From Siphlonurus alternatus (Eukaryota; Arthropoda; Insecta; Ephemeroptera; Siphlonuridae): 64,000 nt of DNA. This document shows positions 11,701 through 30,202 of the stretch, piece after piece. The position numbers and the translations under genes were made by a program. A model generated the notes under the pieces. The model was not told the origin of the DNA. It searched no databases and saw nothing but the letters and a program-made list of their open reading frames with translations. The stretch is taken from the NCBI GenBank assembly GCA_949825025.1, contig OX463787.1, positions 2,604,001-2,668,000 of the forward strand, given 5' to 3'. Each line of letters opens with the position of its first letter. The first letter of the stretch is position 1.

Positions 11701-14700
11701 TTATGCTACTGAAATTAATATTTTTCAGATTTTATAGAGCCCGGGAAGTATTGCTTAAAAGTTGAGTAAACTTCTTGTTTGAACCCACGCCCCTTTTAGT
11801 CCTATCCTTTTAATAAGAAGACGCCCCTCTCTGTACTTTTAATATTTTTTAAAATGACCCTTGGGCTCTAAAAATTCTGAATAACATAATTTTACCACCT
11901 TCTATCCATTTTTCTAATGAAAAATTTGAGGTTGATACTCTATTAGAAAAATAAAACAACTATTGAAAAATTTTCACTTTTAAATATTAATTGTGCAAAA
12001 GATGTAATCTATAACAAATTTACCATGGAAACTCTAGGAATATTGGACTACAAACTTTGCTACAAGAGCCCTTAAGCCATATTTGTCCATCTACTATTTC
12101 ACCAGGACATTACTATAGAGGACATAAAGGACCAAGAAATGGCGCTGACGTCTGAAAATTTTGCTCTTTGCATGGAGGATACGGCAATATCTATAGCATG
12201 GGGAGAATAAAAAAAATTATCAGATTTTTAGGAAAGAAATCAATTACGAAATTGAAATATTTTTTTATATTTGTCCGAAAGTATTTAACAACTTATTATG
12301 GTGTTGTCATTTCTGTAAAATTATGATGTGGCTGCTGACAGAGCATACATGATTTTACAATGTTAATCATATATAGCAATCCTCGCCAGACGCACGTAGC
12401 TCCAGCAGTTACCACTAGGTTCGCACTAACTTTATGACGTCAATACCAACCTCCAGAGTGCCACTCTTGGCCACTTCGTAGAGAAAATCTCCTCGATTCG
12501 GGGTCTCGAGGTTGTAGTTTTGGACGTCTCGCACAGTTTCAAGCACCAGGCGCCAGAATTCAGACTGGCGTTTCACTGGGGCTTCTGGCTCACCCTGAAA
12601 CACAGTCAAAGATTTATGGTAATAAGATAATCAAATCCATCTGCTTATCATGCGCAACAATGGAAAATAATTTTGTATTGGATATTTGGATAGAGAACCT
12701 CTAATTATGCATCAACAATTTTATGAAGAATTTTTTAAGCCTCTAAAACCTTTAAGGTAGAGATAATACGGATCAGCTGGCCCAATGATCCGTGTTATCT
12801 CTACGTACCTTAAAATTGGGACTGATGTCAACTGGCAAATATTTAACATGCAAGATGTTGCATGACTATGACATCACAGCATCTTTTCTCAAGATTTTGA
12901 GTATTAAAAAAAATGACATAATGTATAACTGAAGGTGACAGCATCTTTTCTCAAGATTTTGAGTATTAAAAAAAATGACATAATGTATAACTGAAGGTGC
13001 TTTATCTAAATATGCAATAAAAAAAATCAGGCAGGTTGTCCATTATAAGCTGCAGATTTGTAGAGCATATAGCTCATAATTAATTACACATGATTGTGGA
13101 AAACTGATAGCTCATGATAGGGATATGGGATATCTGTTGCTTTCTATTTGGCTATAGTCCAGCAAGCAAGAATTTGACCATCAATATTGCCGATTTTTGA
13201 CAATTTCCGCTTCCGGTTGCAATGGCATAACCCACAACCGGAAGTGCAAATATATCGATTCCGGCAATATTGAGGGTCAAACTCTCGCTTGACAGAGACT
13301 ACAGTTTGCTATTAAAGCTTATAATAAGATATAGCAAAAATCAAATTACCTCTATGGTTCACTCGTCGCCTTTGAAAATTCCCGTTTGCAGCCTTGTATT
13401 TACCATTGAGAATATATGTGTCCACTAGAATCAAAACCCGGTTTTTCCACTTGCCAGCAAGGCTTCTTTTTAAATATTTTTACTTATAAAAATGAGCTTT
13501 ATGGGAAGTGGTTAAAAGCGGGTTTTGAAACTAGTAGACAGGGTGCTTTTAACAAGGCTGCAACCGGAAATTTTGCAAGGCGATGAGTGCACTCTTATCG
13601 AGTTCAGAAAAGCAAGAAATTGTTCACAAAGTCATAGACTTACCAAGACAAGTTGCTTAACTTCTTTCTGACTGCATAATCCAAAGTTGACTGCAAACGC
13701 TATCAGTTCTGAAACAAAAACAACATTCATATCAATGGAAGATTATAGATTATACATAGCTCTGAGCCCACTAAAAGACTGAATTTCTCTGTGTAGGTCT
13801 TGGAATCTATCCTGTTTAGGGACTTCTCTTAAGGTGCTTTCACATATTCGAAAATCGCTATGGAAACACGCCGTAGCTACTCCGTAGCAAATGTGTTGAT
13901 ATTGCTGCGGCGCACCGTAGCTGTACCGTAGCACCTGGCGATCTTCTGCGGCACGTTCTACGGAACTCCGTAACAAAATCAAGATGAGTTTGATTTTGCT
14001 GCGGCATTCACATGATTTTCCGCCGCAGCTGCCGCAGACGAACAAGAATATGTGAACGGCTTACTGCATTGCTACGGAACTCCGTAGCGATTTTCGAATA
14101 TGTGAAAGCACCTTTATTTCTAACATGTTTAAAAACAAACTGGGTAGTATTTATGCATATAGTAATATCAAAGCATGCATTAAAGTTCAAATTCATAATA
14201 CATAAATATATATAATATACTGTAGGTACAGTATAACAGATCTTAGTTTACGTGTGGATTTGATTACGCGCGACGGCCATCTTGGAAGTCGTAACATGGC
14301 TAAGATAGGGGGCGCCAGTCGGTCTAGACGTATACGGGTCTTTCACCATACGTCACAAAACAATATGACGTCATAATTGTGTAGGCAAAACATTGTCAGT
14401 GGCATAGCAAATACGTGTTAAAGTTGGTCTCGAAATTAATTTCTCCTGACGATTCGTATCATTTCTCGTAGAAATTTCTTTCATAAATGGTGACAAGAAG
14501 AACCAATGCTAGTGAAAAAAAATATTTGGTGACCAAAACTGTTATGAGAAAAGAGGTGTTGTGAGTTATGTTAACACGCACAGCATAGGATTTTAGGGTT
14601 TTCTGCCTACATCCCGAAGCTCTTCGGGCGGCTTCGGGCATCTCCGTGCTACCCAAAATGTAAACATGAAATTCCTGTATAGTCTAGCCATGTTAGGCGT

Positions 14701-14956
14701 AAACTTAGATTTGTTTTACTGTATATATTATAATTATAATGTGTTTACCATCTTTCAGTTTATTTTCAGAAAAATCCTGTTCAGGATTAATCTGGATAAA
14801 CATCCACTTCAAGGCTTCAAGACGATCAGGCCCGTTCGCAAACAGCATTGCAGTCAACGTTTCTTCTGACATTATTTCAATATGAGGATAATGGACTTCT
14901 TTGAGAAGTTTAGTGCAGGGGGAAAGATAGTCTTCATTCACGTGCGATTGTGCCAT
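8774..14956 (-). CDS. HAUS7: HAUS augmin-like complex subunit 7 (six coding exons)
   Basis: Exons in transcript order are 14956-14749, 13708-13644, 12594-12451, 11584-11411, 9804-9619 and 8893-8774. All have GT-AG borders and consistent phase (1,0,0,0,0) and give 298 residues. The augmin complex binds spindle microtubules and recruits gamma-tubulin to nucleate branches. The assignment rests on the N-terminal pattern (KLLKEVHYPHIEIMSEET ... DRLEALKWMF), which aligns by eye with the HAUS7 motif of a short peptide ending in RLEILEWM, and on the following LIAFAVNFGLCSQKEVKQ block. The C-terminal half is predicted coiled coil (LQKLKEEVAAQYEDKNKK). The donor of exon 3 (GTTGGT) is weak but is the only one that keeps frame. 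Introns hold many MITEs. Human HAUS7 is longer (368 residues). Confidence 0.72.
8945..9237. mobile_element. Degenerate family A palindromic element
   Basis: TTTTATTGCAGAAATG on the left and CATTTCTACAGTA on the right match the family A arms, and the middle has TTTTTCAGATTTCTTAGAGGCC. The TTGAACCCACGCC motif here also occurs in the copy at 11655. It lies in the last HAUS7 intron, just 5' (in gene direction) of the final exon. Confidence 0.55.
9308..9441. mobile_element. Palindromic element, family K (copy 1)
   Basis: CAGAATGCAAATCACGTAAC on the left is matched by GTTACGTGATTTGCATTCTG on the right. A second copy is at 20939-21055. The ends contain ATGCAAAT, an octamer-like sequence. It lies in the last HAUS7 intron. 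Confidence 0.7.
10779..10818 (+). repeat. Short conserved module with polyadenylation-like signal
   Basis: A stretch of about 38 bp (starting ATATGTACACTGTAAGAG and ending AATAAAAACTTTAAT) is identical to 58327-58364. The surroundings differ. It resembles the end of a transposon or retroposon including AATAAA, but its class is unknown. Confidence 0.45.
10914..11247. repeat. Perfect 334-bp palindrome
   Basis: Two arms of 167 bp (10914-11080 and 11081-11247) are exact reverse complements as far as I can read. The centre is TTACATATAATTATATGTAA with no spacer. It lies in HAUS7 intron 4, has no TTAA or family-type terminus, and has no second copy in the window. Confidence 0.85.
11655..11942. mobile_element. 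Degenerate family A palindromic element
   Basis: ATGCAGAAATAGATGG on the left and TATCCATTTTTCTAATG followed by GAGGTTGATACTC on the right match the family A arms. Inner arms carry TTGAACCCACGCC. It lies in the HAUS7 intron between exons 3 and 4. Confidence 0.6.
12762..12813. mobile_element. 52-bp minimal TTAA foldback element
   Basis: TTAAGGTAGAGATAATACGG is followed almost immediately by CCGTGTTATCTCTACGTACC and TTAA. Only the terminal 20-25 bp of a family C-like palindrome remain around a tiny loop. Confidence 0.7.
12876..12999. repeat. 62-bp tandem duplication
   Basis: The unit beginning ACAGCATCTTTTCTCAAG occurs at 12876 and again at 12938 with no visible difference, inside a family I element. 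Confidence 0.8.
13151..13312. repeat. Imperfect palindrome with CCGGAAG motifs
   Basis: CAAGAATTTGACCATCAATATTGCCG on the left pairs with CGGCAATATTGAGGGTCAAAC on the right. The central pair is CTTCCGGTTG / CAACCGGAAG. It is a non-coding foldback element in HAUS7 intron 2. Confidence 0.6.
13360..13590. repeat. Imperfect palindrome in HAUS7 intron 2
   Basis: GCACTCATCGCCTTGCAAAA-type sequence at the right end is the inverse of CACTCGTCGCCTTTGAAAA at the left. Inner pairs are AAAACCCGGTTTT / AAAAGCGGGTTTT and GCAGCCTTG / CAAGGCTGC. It is non-coding. Confidence 0.55.
13829..14116. mobile_element. Palindromic MITE, family E (copy 1)
   Basis: It starts TTAAGGTGCTTTCACATATT and ends AATATGTGAAAGCACCTTTA. 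The interior is unusually GC-rich with repeated CTACGG/CCGTAG and GCGGC motifs. It lies in HAUS7 intron 1. Its open frame on the minus strand is a by-product of the palindrome. A diverged relative is at 15770-15915. Confidence 0.8.
14245..14345. repeat. Half copy of repeat family N
   Basis: TTAGTTTACGTGTGGATT, CCATCTTGGAAG and GGTCTAGACG motifs match, in reverse, the palindromic element at 51537-51665. Only about one arm is clear here, in HAUS7 intron 1. Confidence 0.5.
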
Positions 14957-15338
14957 TTCAGATTAACTATGAATTAAATATTGATCTTTAAGTATAATAA
15001 TATACAAGAATGCAATGAGCACGCACACAAAATACCTTTTTGACTTATTTGACAGGGCAACAACAAAAAATTACAAAAAATTCCGGTCCGCCAGTTGACA
15101 CTTTTTTTTTACCAGCTGTTTTTATTTCCGCGCTTTCAACACCAACTTATGAAAGTAAATTAATTACATTTCATTGAATAATTTTAAATTAAAAATACAT
15201 TAATAATTAAATTAATAATTAAGTAATATTTTTATAATTTTAAATTAAATAAATATAACATTAATTAATAATTTATTTAAGTTGGCTGTTCTTCTTTAGC
15301 AGACGACATCGCAGCTGATTCTAAAAAAATTATCAAAG
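14957..15338. promoter_or_regulatory. Divergent promoter of HAUS7 and DAPIT, with DAPIT 5' UTR exon
   Basis: The HAUS7 start codon (minus strand, 14956) and the DAPIT 5' UTR lie head to head. A non-coding DAPIT exon ends at 15338 with the donor AAAG|GTAGGT. Its start is unknown but is probably near 15285, where a pyrimidine-rich CTGTTCTTCTTT could be a TOP-like start. The middle holds GC-rich patches (TTCCGCGCTTTCAA near 15127). No TATA box stands out. Confidence 0.6.
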
Positions 15339-15488
15339 GTAGGTTTTATTGAATTTTATGTATATTTTACTTATTATAACCATATAATTACTATAAATAT
15401 GTTGAAATAAAGTATTGAGGTTTAATTTAAAACCATTTGCGACTGTTTTTATTGTTTATTTGTGTAACTCGAACTGTTTTTTTTCCAG

Positions 15489-17542
15489 ATGGCCGGCGGT
15501 GAAGCTCATGTCGATGAATCCCAGTTCAAGGGAATGTCTAAGTATTTCAACGGATCAACCATGAAGGGACGAGCAAATGTAATAAAAACTTATTTTATAA
15601 TTATTTGATTGTATATAGTTAGATAGAAAGTGTCCATAAGGCCATTTTTAGCGGTTGAAAGATATTGATGCATGATTTAATGTTGAACCATATCAATCAA
15701 CTTAAAAAAAAAAAAAAACAGTAAAAAGTCTAACTAAAAACAGAAGTTTAATTATTTTCAAAGCTTGCTCTAAAGTAGCTTTCACACAATCTAAATTTTC
15801 TATGACATTCCGCAAAAGAGTCAAGCTCTTCTTAATTTTCTTAGGAAGCTATGTTTTCTGTGGCATGAACTCGGATCCTTTTAGCAATTTTTTATTTATG
15901 TGAAAGCATCTTAATAGTTTGAATGTATACAACATCAAATCCATACGGCAACTGTTCCATTGTACTTTGTTGTATGACGAAGAGTTTTTAAAAAGTCTCT
16001 ATATGCAGGCTTTATGGGCGACGTCATAAAAGACGTTTGGCATCAAGGTATGAGTGATAAGAAAAGCAATATCGACTAACTTTCATATCGCAAATTAAAT
16101 ATACAATTGCCGATACCATGTAAAGAACAAGACATTAAATTTATTAAACCCCCACACAAACATTTTATACAAGCGTACCACTTCAAATTAAAAGTAGATA
16201 ATTCTAATTAACCTATGAACATGCAGCACCAAGCGATTTTGTGCCAAACTACTGAACTTGGTTTCCCCCTCCCCCCTCTTCTCACAGTCTTGAATAGTTT
16301 GCTTTGGTTCCGGCATAACTTTTGGATGTCACAAAAAGAGTCTACATCAAACTCTTATTGTGTTGGCATGCTTGTCCGTTATAATTTCAGCTTGAAGAAA
16401 TTCCACCCAAAGTTATATTTTTTATACTTGAGTGTTGTAGGGTGGAGCTACTGTCCCTACTTTTATATGCTTGTGCAAGCTTATTTAATCTACTCTGTTA
16501 AAAGTAAGGTAACACGCCAAATGTTAAAAAAAAAAAAAAAATCCCACACATGAAATTTATAAAAAAAATTAAAATGTTCTCCTCTACATCCCCTATCAGT
16601 AGCTAAAATATCAGGTGGTATACAAATTTGAGCTAGTTTTTGAGTAATTAATTTTTAAAGTTGACTAATTTAATATGGAAGTTCCATTTCTCCAAGTAAA
16701 ATTAGTCAACTTTAAAAATTCATAACTAAAAAACTAGCTCCAATTTGCCTACCTAATATTTTAGCTACTGATATTAAGGGATGTAGAGGAGAACATTTTA
16801 ATTTTTTTTTTCATAATTTTCATGTGTGGAATTTTTTTAACATTGGACATGTTATCTTTCATTTTTCCCTTACCCTTAATACCTCACCTAAACAAACTAC
16901 CTTGCAATTTCAACAATTCTGCCCCCCCCCTCCCCCAATTTCTCCCTCTAGTTCTTGCAACCTGACATATTTCATCCCTTGTCCAAAATAATGAGCTATC
17001 TGCCATAATATAATATCAGTTAGTGCAATAATGAGTTCATTACCACCTGATAAGACAGACAACCTATTCTTGCACATGATCTTGGTAGATAGCTCATAAA
17101 AGCTTCAAATCAGCTGATTTTGCAGTGTTCCCACTGTCCTACATAAAAAAACTCAAATTTGCTGTTTTGGCATAAAGGAAATTTTTTAGAGCTTCTCGAT
17201 TTATTTGGAAGATCCCTAAATGTGGATTTTTTCAAAAAAAAAAAAATAAATAAATAGAAAAGAAAAAATAAATTCTAACAATGGAGAAAATTTTCCTGCC
17301 GAGGAACACTTGAAACCTCTGTTATTCCGGAAGAGGGACGATATTATCACATTTACGGAAACTTTTCTTTTTATGTGTGATAAAGACAATCATTGCCAAC
17401 TTCGTTGTATATCTGTGATCTCGTCAACTAATCCAACATTTTTTGTTGACAGGTTGCCAAGGCGACATACGCTGCCGTTGGTCTGATCATCTTCTACAAC
17501 ATGGTCAAGCCAAAGAAGGCAGCGGCAGCTGCAAAGAAGTGA
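15489..17542 (+). CDS. ATP5MK: ATP synthase membrane subunit DAPIT (USMG5/ATP5MK), two coding exons
   Basis: Exons 15489-15578 and 17453-17542 give a 59-residue protein, the usual size for this family. The start follows the acceptor TTTTTTTCCAG directly. Exon 1 ends AAT|GTAATA and exon 2 begins after TTTTGTTGACAG. The protein has the family layout: a polar N-terminus with FKGMSKYFNG, the motif TMKGRANVAKATYAAVG, one membrane segment (AAVGLIIFYNM), and a Lys/Ala-rich tail. DAPIT sits in the inner mitochondrial membrane, associates with F1Fo ATP synthase and helps hold ATP synthase dimers and oligomers together. A polyadenylation signal AATAAA is at 17645. The single coding intron (1.9 kb) contains MITEs of families B, E and P. 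Confidence 0.93.
15770..15915. mobile_element. Diverged family E-like palindrome
   Basis: AAAGTAGCTTTCACACAAT on the left and TTTATGTGAAAGCATCTTAA on the right are the eroded ends. The inner parts CTATGACATTCCGC and GCTATGTTTTCTGTGGC support weak pairing. It lies in the DAPIT intron. Confidence 0.5.
16498..16879. mobile_element. TTAA palindromic MITE, family B (copy 3)
   Basis: Starts TTAAAAGTAAGGTAACACGC and ends TTACCCTTAA. The arms carry CCCTATCAGTAGCTAAAATA and its inverse. It is more diverged than copies 4-6 and lies in the DAPIT intron. Confidence 0.8.
17100..17400. repeat. Dispersed repeat, family P (copy 1)
   Basis: The end CTTCAAATCAGCTGATTTTG followed by CAGTGTTCCCACTGTCCTA recurs at 55613 and, inverted, at about 29755-29800. 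The interior resembles those copies only loosely. It is non-coding and lies in the DAPIT intron. Confidence 0.5.
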
Positions 17543-17644
17543 ACACCTTTATCTGTTACTTATATAGTGGTCCTAATTCAATCTAAATTCTCTTGTAACG
17601 AACATTCGTAAAATTAATTGGAAATGAAAACCTTTTATGTATAA

Positions 17645-17650
17645 AATAAA
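17645..17650 (+). terminator. Polyadenylation signal of DAPIT
   Basis: AATAAA lies about 100 bp after the DAPIT stop codon, before an AT-rich stretch. It is the only well-placed signal. Confidence 0.65.
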
Positions 17651-17775
17651 ATAATGTTTTAGTTCTTATTTTTATTAATTCTTTATTAATTAAAAAAATT
17701 AACTTTCCTTTTTTTAGAAGAAAAAAAACATACTGTATTTACAAAATAACTTTTCTAAACACAACCCAAAAGTTC

Positions 17776-18130
17776 TTAAGGGTAAGGTAACGCCACCAAT
17801 GTTAAAAAAAATCCCTCTCACAAAAATTCTGAAAAAAATTTAAAATGTTCTCCTCTACACCCCCTATCAGTAGCTAAAATATCAGGTATACAAATACGAT
17901 CTAGTTTTTGAGTTATGAATTTTTAAAGTTGACCAATTTAACATGGGAGTTTCATTTCTCCATGTTAAAGTAGTCAACTTTAAAAATTTATAACTCAAAA
18001 ACTAGATCGTATTTGTATACCTGATATTTTAGGTACTGATAGGGGGTATAGAGGAGAACATTTTAAATTTTTTTCAGAATTTTTGTGAGAGGGATTTTTT
18101 TTAACATTGGTGGCGTTACCTTACCCTTAA
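17776..18130. mobile_element. TTAA palindromic MITE, family B (copy 4)
   Basis: It begins TTAAGGGTAAGGTAACGCCA and ends TGGCGTTACCTTACCCTTAA, with almost perfectly complementary arms. It lies just downstream of the DAPIT polyadenylation signal. Confidence 0.88.
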
Positions 18131-18332
18131 CATTTTGGTATATCTATTAAGAATTAGAAGGAGTTAATAATTGAACAATATTAAATATATCCTTCTAATT
18201 ATAACTAACTTGCAACACAAATTAATTTTTTAATAAACAAGGCACAAGTATTAGTAAGGCACTTTTAACGTTGAGCAAAAAATGTGCACATAATATTTAA
18301 ATATATTAAGTTGCATACTGGGCTTTGCTAAC

Positions 18333-18685
18333 TTAAGGGTAAGGTAACGCCACCAATGTTAAAAAAAATCCCTCTCACAAAAATTCTGAAAAAAATTTAA
18401 AATGTTCTCCTCTATACCCCCTATCAGTACCTAAAATATCAGGTATACAAATACGATCTAGTTTTTGAGTTATGAATTTTTGAAGTTGACTACTTTAACA
18501 TGGAGAAATGAAATTCCCATGTTAAATTGGTCAACTTTAAAAATTCATAACTCAAAAACTAGATCGTATTTGTATACCTAATATTTTAGCTACTGATAGG
18601 GGGTGTAGAGGAGAACATTTTAAATTTTTTTCAGAATTTTTGTGAGGGATTTTTTTTAACATTGGTGGCGTTACCTTACCCTTAA
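18333..18685. mobile_element. TTAA palindromic MITE, family B (copy 5)
   Basis: Same ends and arms as copy 4, differing at only a few positions. It is flanked by TTAA at both sides. Confidence 0.88.
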
Positions 18686-18773
18686 GTGAATCATATTTAT
18701 GAAAGACTACAACACATTTATCAATTCTTACAGGCAGTTTCAGTCTAGAAAACTAGAAATTTTAATAAGACTA

Positions 18774-19128
18774 TTAAGGGTAAGGTAACGCCACCAATGT
18801 TAAAAAAAATCCCTCTCACAAAAATTCTGAAAAAAATTTAAAATGTTCTGCTCTATACCCCCTATCAGTAGGTAAAATATCAGGTATACAAATACGATCT
18901 AGTTTTTGAGTTATAAAATTTTAAAGTTGACTACTTTAACATGGAGAAATGAAACTCCCATGTTAAATTGGTCAACTTTAAAAATTCATAACTCAAAAAC
19001 TAGATCGTATTTGTATACCTGATATTTTAGCTACTGATAGGGGGTGTAGAGGAGAACATTTTAAATTTTTTTCAGAATTTTTGTGAGAGGGATTTTTTTT
19101 AACATTGATGGCGTTACCTTACCCTTAA
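18774..19128. mobile_element. TTAA palindromic MITE, family B (copy 6)
   Basis: Same ends and arms as copies 4 and 5. Its right-hand TTAA (19125-19128) is also the left-hand TTAA of the next element. Confidence 0.88.
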
Positions 19129-19480
19129 GGGTAAGATAACGCGAAACATTGATTGTTGTAGTCCCATTTGATTAACATGTAAACCTTAGCAACCTCATAA
19201 TAATTCTGATTTTTTTTTAGAGACAGTCCTTAGCACCAAAAAAATTTGTAAAAATTTTTAAAACAATCGGACGATCCAATTTTTTTAAATTAATTATTAA
19301 AATTTTCCGTATGGGGCTTTCCCATGGAGACCTAAAATTTGATCGTTCGATTGTTTTGAAATTTTTTTGGTGCTAAGAACTGTCTTTAAAAAAAATCAGA
19401 ATTACTATGAGGTTGCTAAGGTTTACATGTTAATGAAATGGGACTACAACAATCAATGTTTCGTGTTATCTTACCCTTAA
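19125..19480. mobile_element. TTAA palindromic MITE, family C' abutting a family B copy
   Basis: It begins TTAAGGGTAAGATAACGCGA and ends TCGTGTTATCTTACCCTTAA. The termini are like family B, but the interior resembles family C (CCCATTTGATTAACATGTAA and GGGGCTTTCCCATGGAGACC). It shares the TTAA at 19125-19128 with the element on its left. A partial relative ends at 63899. Confidence 0.85.
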
Positions 19481-22101
19481 TATACAACCATATCTAATGG
19501 CTCTGCTCTAATTGTAAGTTGCAGTTATCCAAAGATAATTGAAATTTAGAATAATTTTCAGATAATTAAATAAAAAAATTAGTTTTTCGATAAGTTAGCT
19601 GCAACTTACGGCCATGAATGTTTAATTGTCTGGCATAGCTAGATTTTTGAAATTTGAGCCACAAAAACAATTCTACTTTTTATTATTGAAAATGGTGCAA
19701 CATATAAATTAAAACTAAGTATTTAAGTTTTCCAATTCAACAGAAGTGATGAACAAAAGTATGTAAATATTTATTATTTAAATAAAACTAAAAATAAGCT
19801 AAAATTTTGATGCTGACACAGCGAGACCGAGAATTGTATAAGAAATTGACACTTAGGTCTCTTTTTTTTATTACAGGCACTTAATCTTAAATTTCTCATG
19901 GTTTCTGTATTTTTTTTTTATATTAAAAATGGTGTAAAATGCCAATTCTATATAATTTTGTTGCTTTTACACAGCATAACTAAAAATTACTTCCACTATT
20001 CAAATATTAAGCTAAGCAATGGACACTAATTGTAAGCATGTTTTTTTATTGATAAATAAATCAATAGATCATATAAAAATATTTTTATATATATTTTTTT
20101 TTTTTTGTTTTTAAATCACAGAAATTATTTTCAAACAATTGAGGGTCTAGCAATCAAACAAATTTAAAAACTTCGTAAAGGTTAGTTTCTTAATCTCATT
20201 TCATTGATAACAACCTGTAGTGGCTTTTAAACCCATTTGATCAACAGCCCCTCAATTTTGGAATTAGGAAGGCATTATTCCCTATCATTTATGTGTGTTT
20301 AAAAAACAAAACAGAGCAGCTTAATTTTGAACTCTAGCTCTGCTATGTACAATAAAAAAACGTGCTAATTGTCCATTAACTTTACAACAATTTGTTTTCC
20401 AGACCATTTCCATACAAGCTCAACACTTTATTATAATTAACCCTGTATATACAATATATCTTATTAATTATTTTTTTATTTATTTTTTCCCAAGTACACA
20501 CATTAAAAGTAAACATAATGAGACCAACAGTAATGGCAGTGACTAAATCTCACTAGAAAAAAATTAATCTAAAGTCGGACTCGAGCTTTATAAAGAAAAA
20601 TATTCCCACCAGAAATTACTTAATATTTTTGGAGGAAAAACTTAACACTAGGTCCCGACCATTCAAAAAATGGAATCTCCACTAGCTCCCAAACAATCAA
20701 AACGCTGATTTTTTTCTTACACAGCTCAAAATCATAAAATTAACAAAAGAAAAACCATCCAAGCAAACCAAAAACATTTATCCCACATTTAATAACTAAC
20801 TTAATGAAAGACCTCCATAAAAAAATTCATAATAAAATTTTCTGCAAATATAGTGATATGTAGTATTATTTTCTGCTGAATTAATTAAGGTATTAGTCAA
20901 TTAATTATTTTACTACCGTGGAAAGAAATACATTTCGTCATCTCGCAATGCAAATCACGAAAATACAAAGAAATTCGACACAACTCTAAATCTTATCTCA
21001 TATGAGTCAAATTTCCATCAATTTTTTGTTGTTACGTGATTTGCATTTTGAGGTGATGATTTATTAAAAATTTTAGCTCAAAATATTAATTTCTACTTCA
21101 AACAAAAAAGTTACCTAATATTTGAATCTCAAATAAAATAAACATAAATAAATTTGTATTTCATACTTTCTCTACCTCCAATTTTCTTCAATATGCAAGG
21201 CTTATTTACAGTATATTATATAATCCTTTAACTGCTCCCAAGTTTTATAATTTTGAAATAACTAACAGATAAAAAATTAAAAAATTGTACCATAATCTCA
21301 ACTATACATTTTTTTTAAATAACACTCACTTAACATCGACATTTCATTTAAACTGTATGATATGTATAAAATGTAAATTCACTTTGTGATTTTTGTCAAC
21401 CTATTTGGCGTATGAAAATAATCATTTTCAAATAAGTCATAAGGAAGAAAAGTTTTCTTCGAAATATTGAAAATTTGTGTTAACTGGTCTGAAGAAAAAG
21501 TACATTATTAGTTAATTAAGTCATCTTGAAACGTTATATTAATTATGGCATATTCAAAGAGATCCATACAGGAGACTAGACTTATGGCAAGCTCTATGAT
21601 ATGTTTCAAGACCGTGAACAACTTATGGCAGTTTTGTATTGTCAATAATTTGTAAATCCTGGTAAAAAAAAAAGCTCTTTGCAGACAAAAGTTGTGAAAT
21701 ATTTAAACATAAATATGCATTGGTCACATAAAATCAAATTATAATAAAATCGTCAAAAATTTTGAAGCCATAATAAAATTAAAACAAATAATAATTCAAA
21801 TAAGATAAATGTTTTAATTTTTGTCAAAAATAAAGATTAAAAGAAAAATATTTTAATAAGTTATTTCCAGATTTTGTTCTGGTAAATAATAATGAGTGAA
21901 ATTTTTTTGTAAAATAAAAGAAAAATTATTTTAAATTAAATGGTTCAAAATGCTTGAATTGAATTAAACTTTCCAACAATACAAGTCAATACACATTATT
22001 TGTTAGAAGTTTGTATGCCCACAAATTTTATGGTTGTAATAATCTGCATTGATATGACTTAATTATGAGTTAAGGGAACTGTGTACACTCTAGAACTTTA
22101 A
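19481..22101. other. Intergenic AT-rich spacer between DAPIT and CDC7
   Basis: The spacer between the convergent DAPIT and CDC7 genes is AT-rich with no exon that I can support. The one clear structure is a family K palindrome at 20939-21055. A TTTATTTATTTTTTCCCAAGTACAC stretch near 20480 resembles the TTTA-tailed fragments at 745 and 5055. Confidence 0.55.
20939..21055. mobile_element. Palindromic element, family K (copy 2)
   Basis: CGCAATGCAAATCACGAAAA on the left pairs with TTACGTGATTTGCATTTTG on the right. It matches the copy at 9308-9441. Confidence 0.68.
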
Positions 22102-22433
22102 TGGACAACCTACATGAAAACTTTTTGTTACAGAAATGAATAGAGGGTACCAAATTATGCTACTCAGAATTTTTTCAGATTTTTTTAAAACTCACAACTA
22201 TTTTTAAATCATTATTGAAAGTGCGGCCACGCTCCTTGGAGACGTCAATAGGCGTCTCGGTCCTATCCTTTTTATTAAGGATTAAGGGATGCCAACTTAA
22301 CTTACAGAACTTTCAATAATTATTTAAAAATAGTTCCAGGTCTAAAAAAAAAAATGTGAAAAAATTGAAAGTAGCGTAATTTGGTGCCCTCTATTCATTC
22401 CTGCAATAAAAAATTTTCATGTATGTTGTCCAT
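22102..22433. mobile_element. Palindromic MITE, family A2 (copy 1)
   Basis: Ends TTAATGGACAACCTACATG and CATGTATGTTGTCCATTA replace the GAGTATCGACCTC ends of family A, but the inner arms keep the ACAGAAATGAATAGAGGG motif. It lies about 160 bp downstream of the CDC7 stop codon. A sister copy is at 41483-41812. Confidence 0.8.
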
Positions 22434-22590
22434 TACCTTTGCTTGATTTTATGGCATCTCAAAGAAATCCAGATTTGTAATTTTAGGGGAAGGTAAGAAG
22501 AGATTCTATCAACCCCTAAAACTTAAAGTGACTGACAATGCTTACAGAACAGGGGTAACATTTTTACTGTCCCTAGGTATACTTTTGGAT

Positions 22591-30158
<7,568 letters not shown>

Positions 30159-30202
30159 TGTCCTGCATTTATTTCTGAAACAAAGTCACATGATTTAACC
30201 AG

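Larger units (their letters stand above)
12660..13050. mobile_element. Foldback element, family I (copy 2), with nested insert and tandem duplication
   Basis: The outer parts (GATATTTGGATAGAGAACCTC on the left, TATGCAATAAAAAAAATCAG and GGTTGTCCATT on the right) and the inner ATGACTATGACATCACAGC identify family I. It carries a 52-bp mini-element at 12762-12813. A segment at 12876-12999 is a tandem duplication with a period of 62 bp. Confidence 0.6.

Noticed and set aside
13743..14045. 100-codon frame with Cys/Gly-rich start
   Set aside because: It is produced by the GC-rich palindrome E in HAUS7 intron 1.
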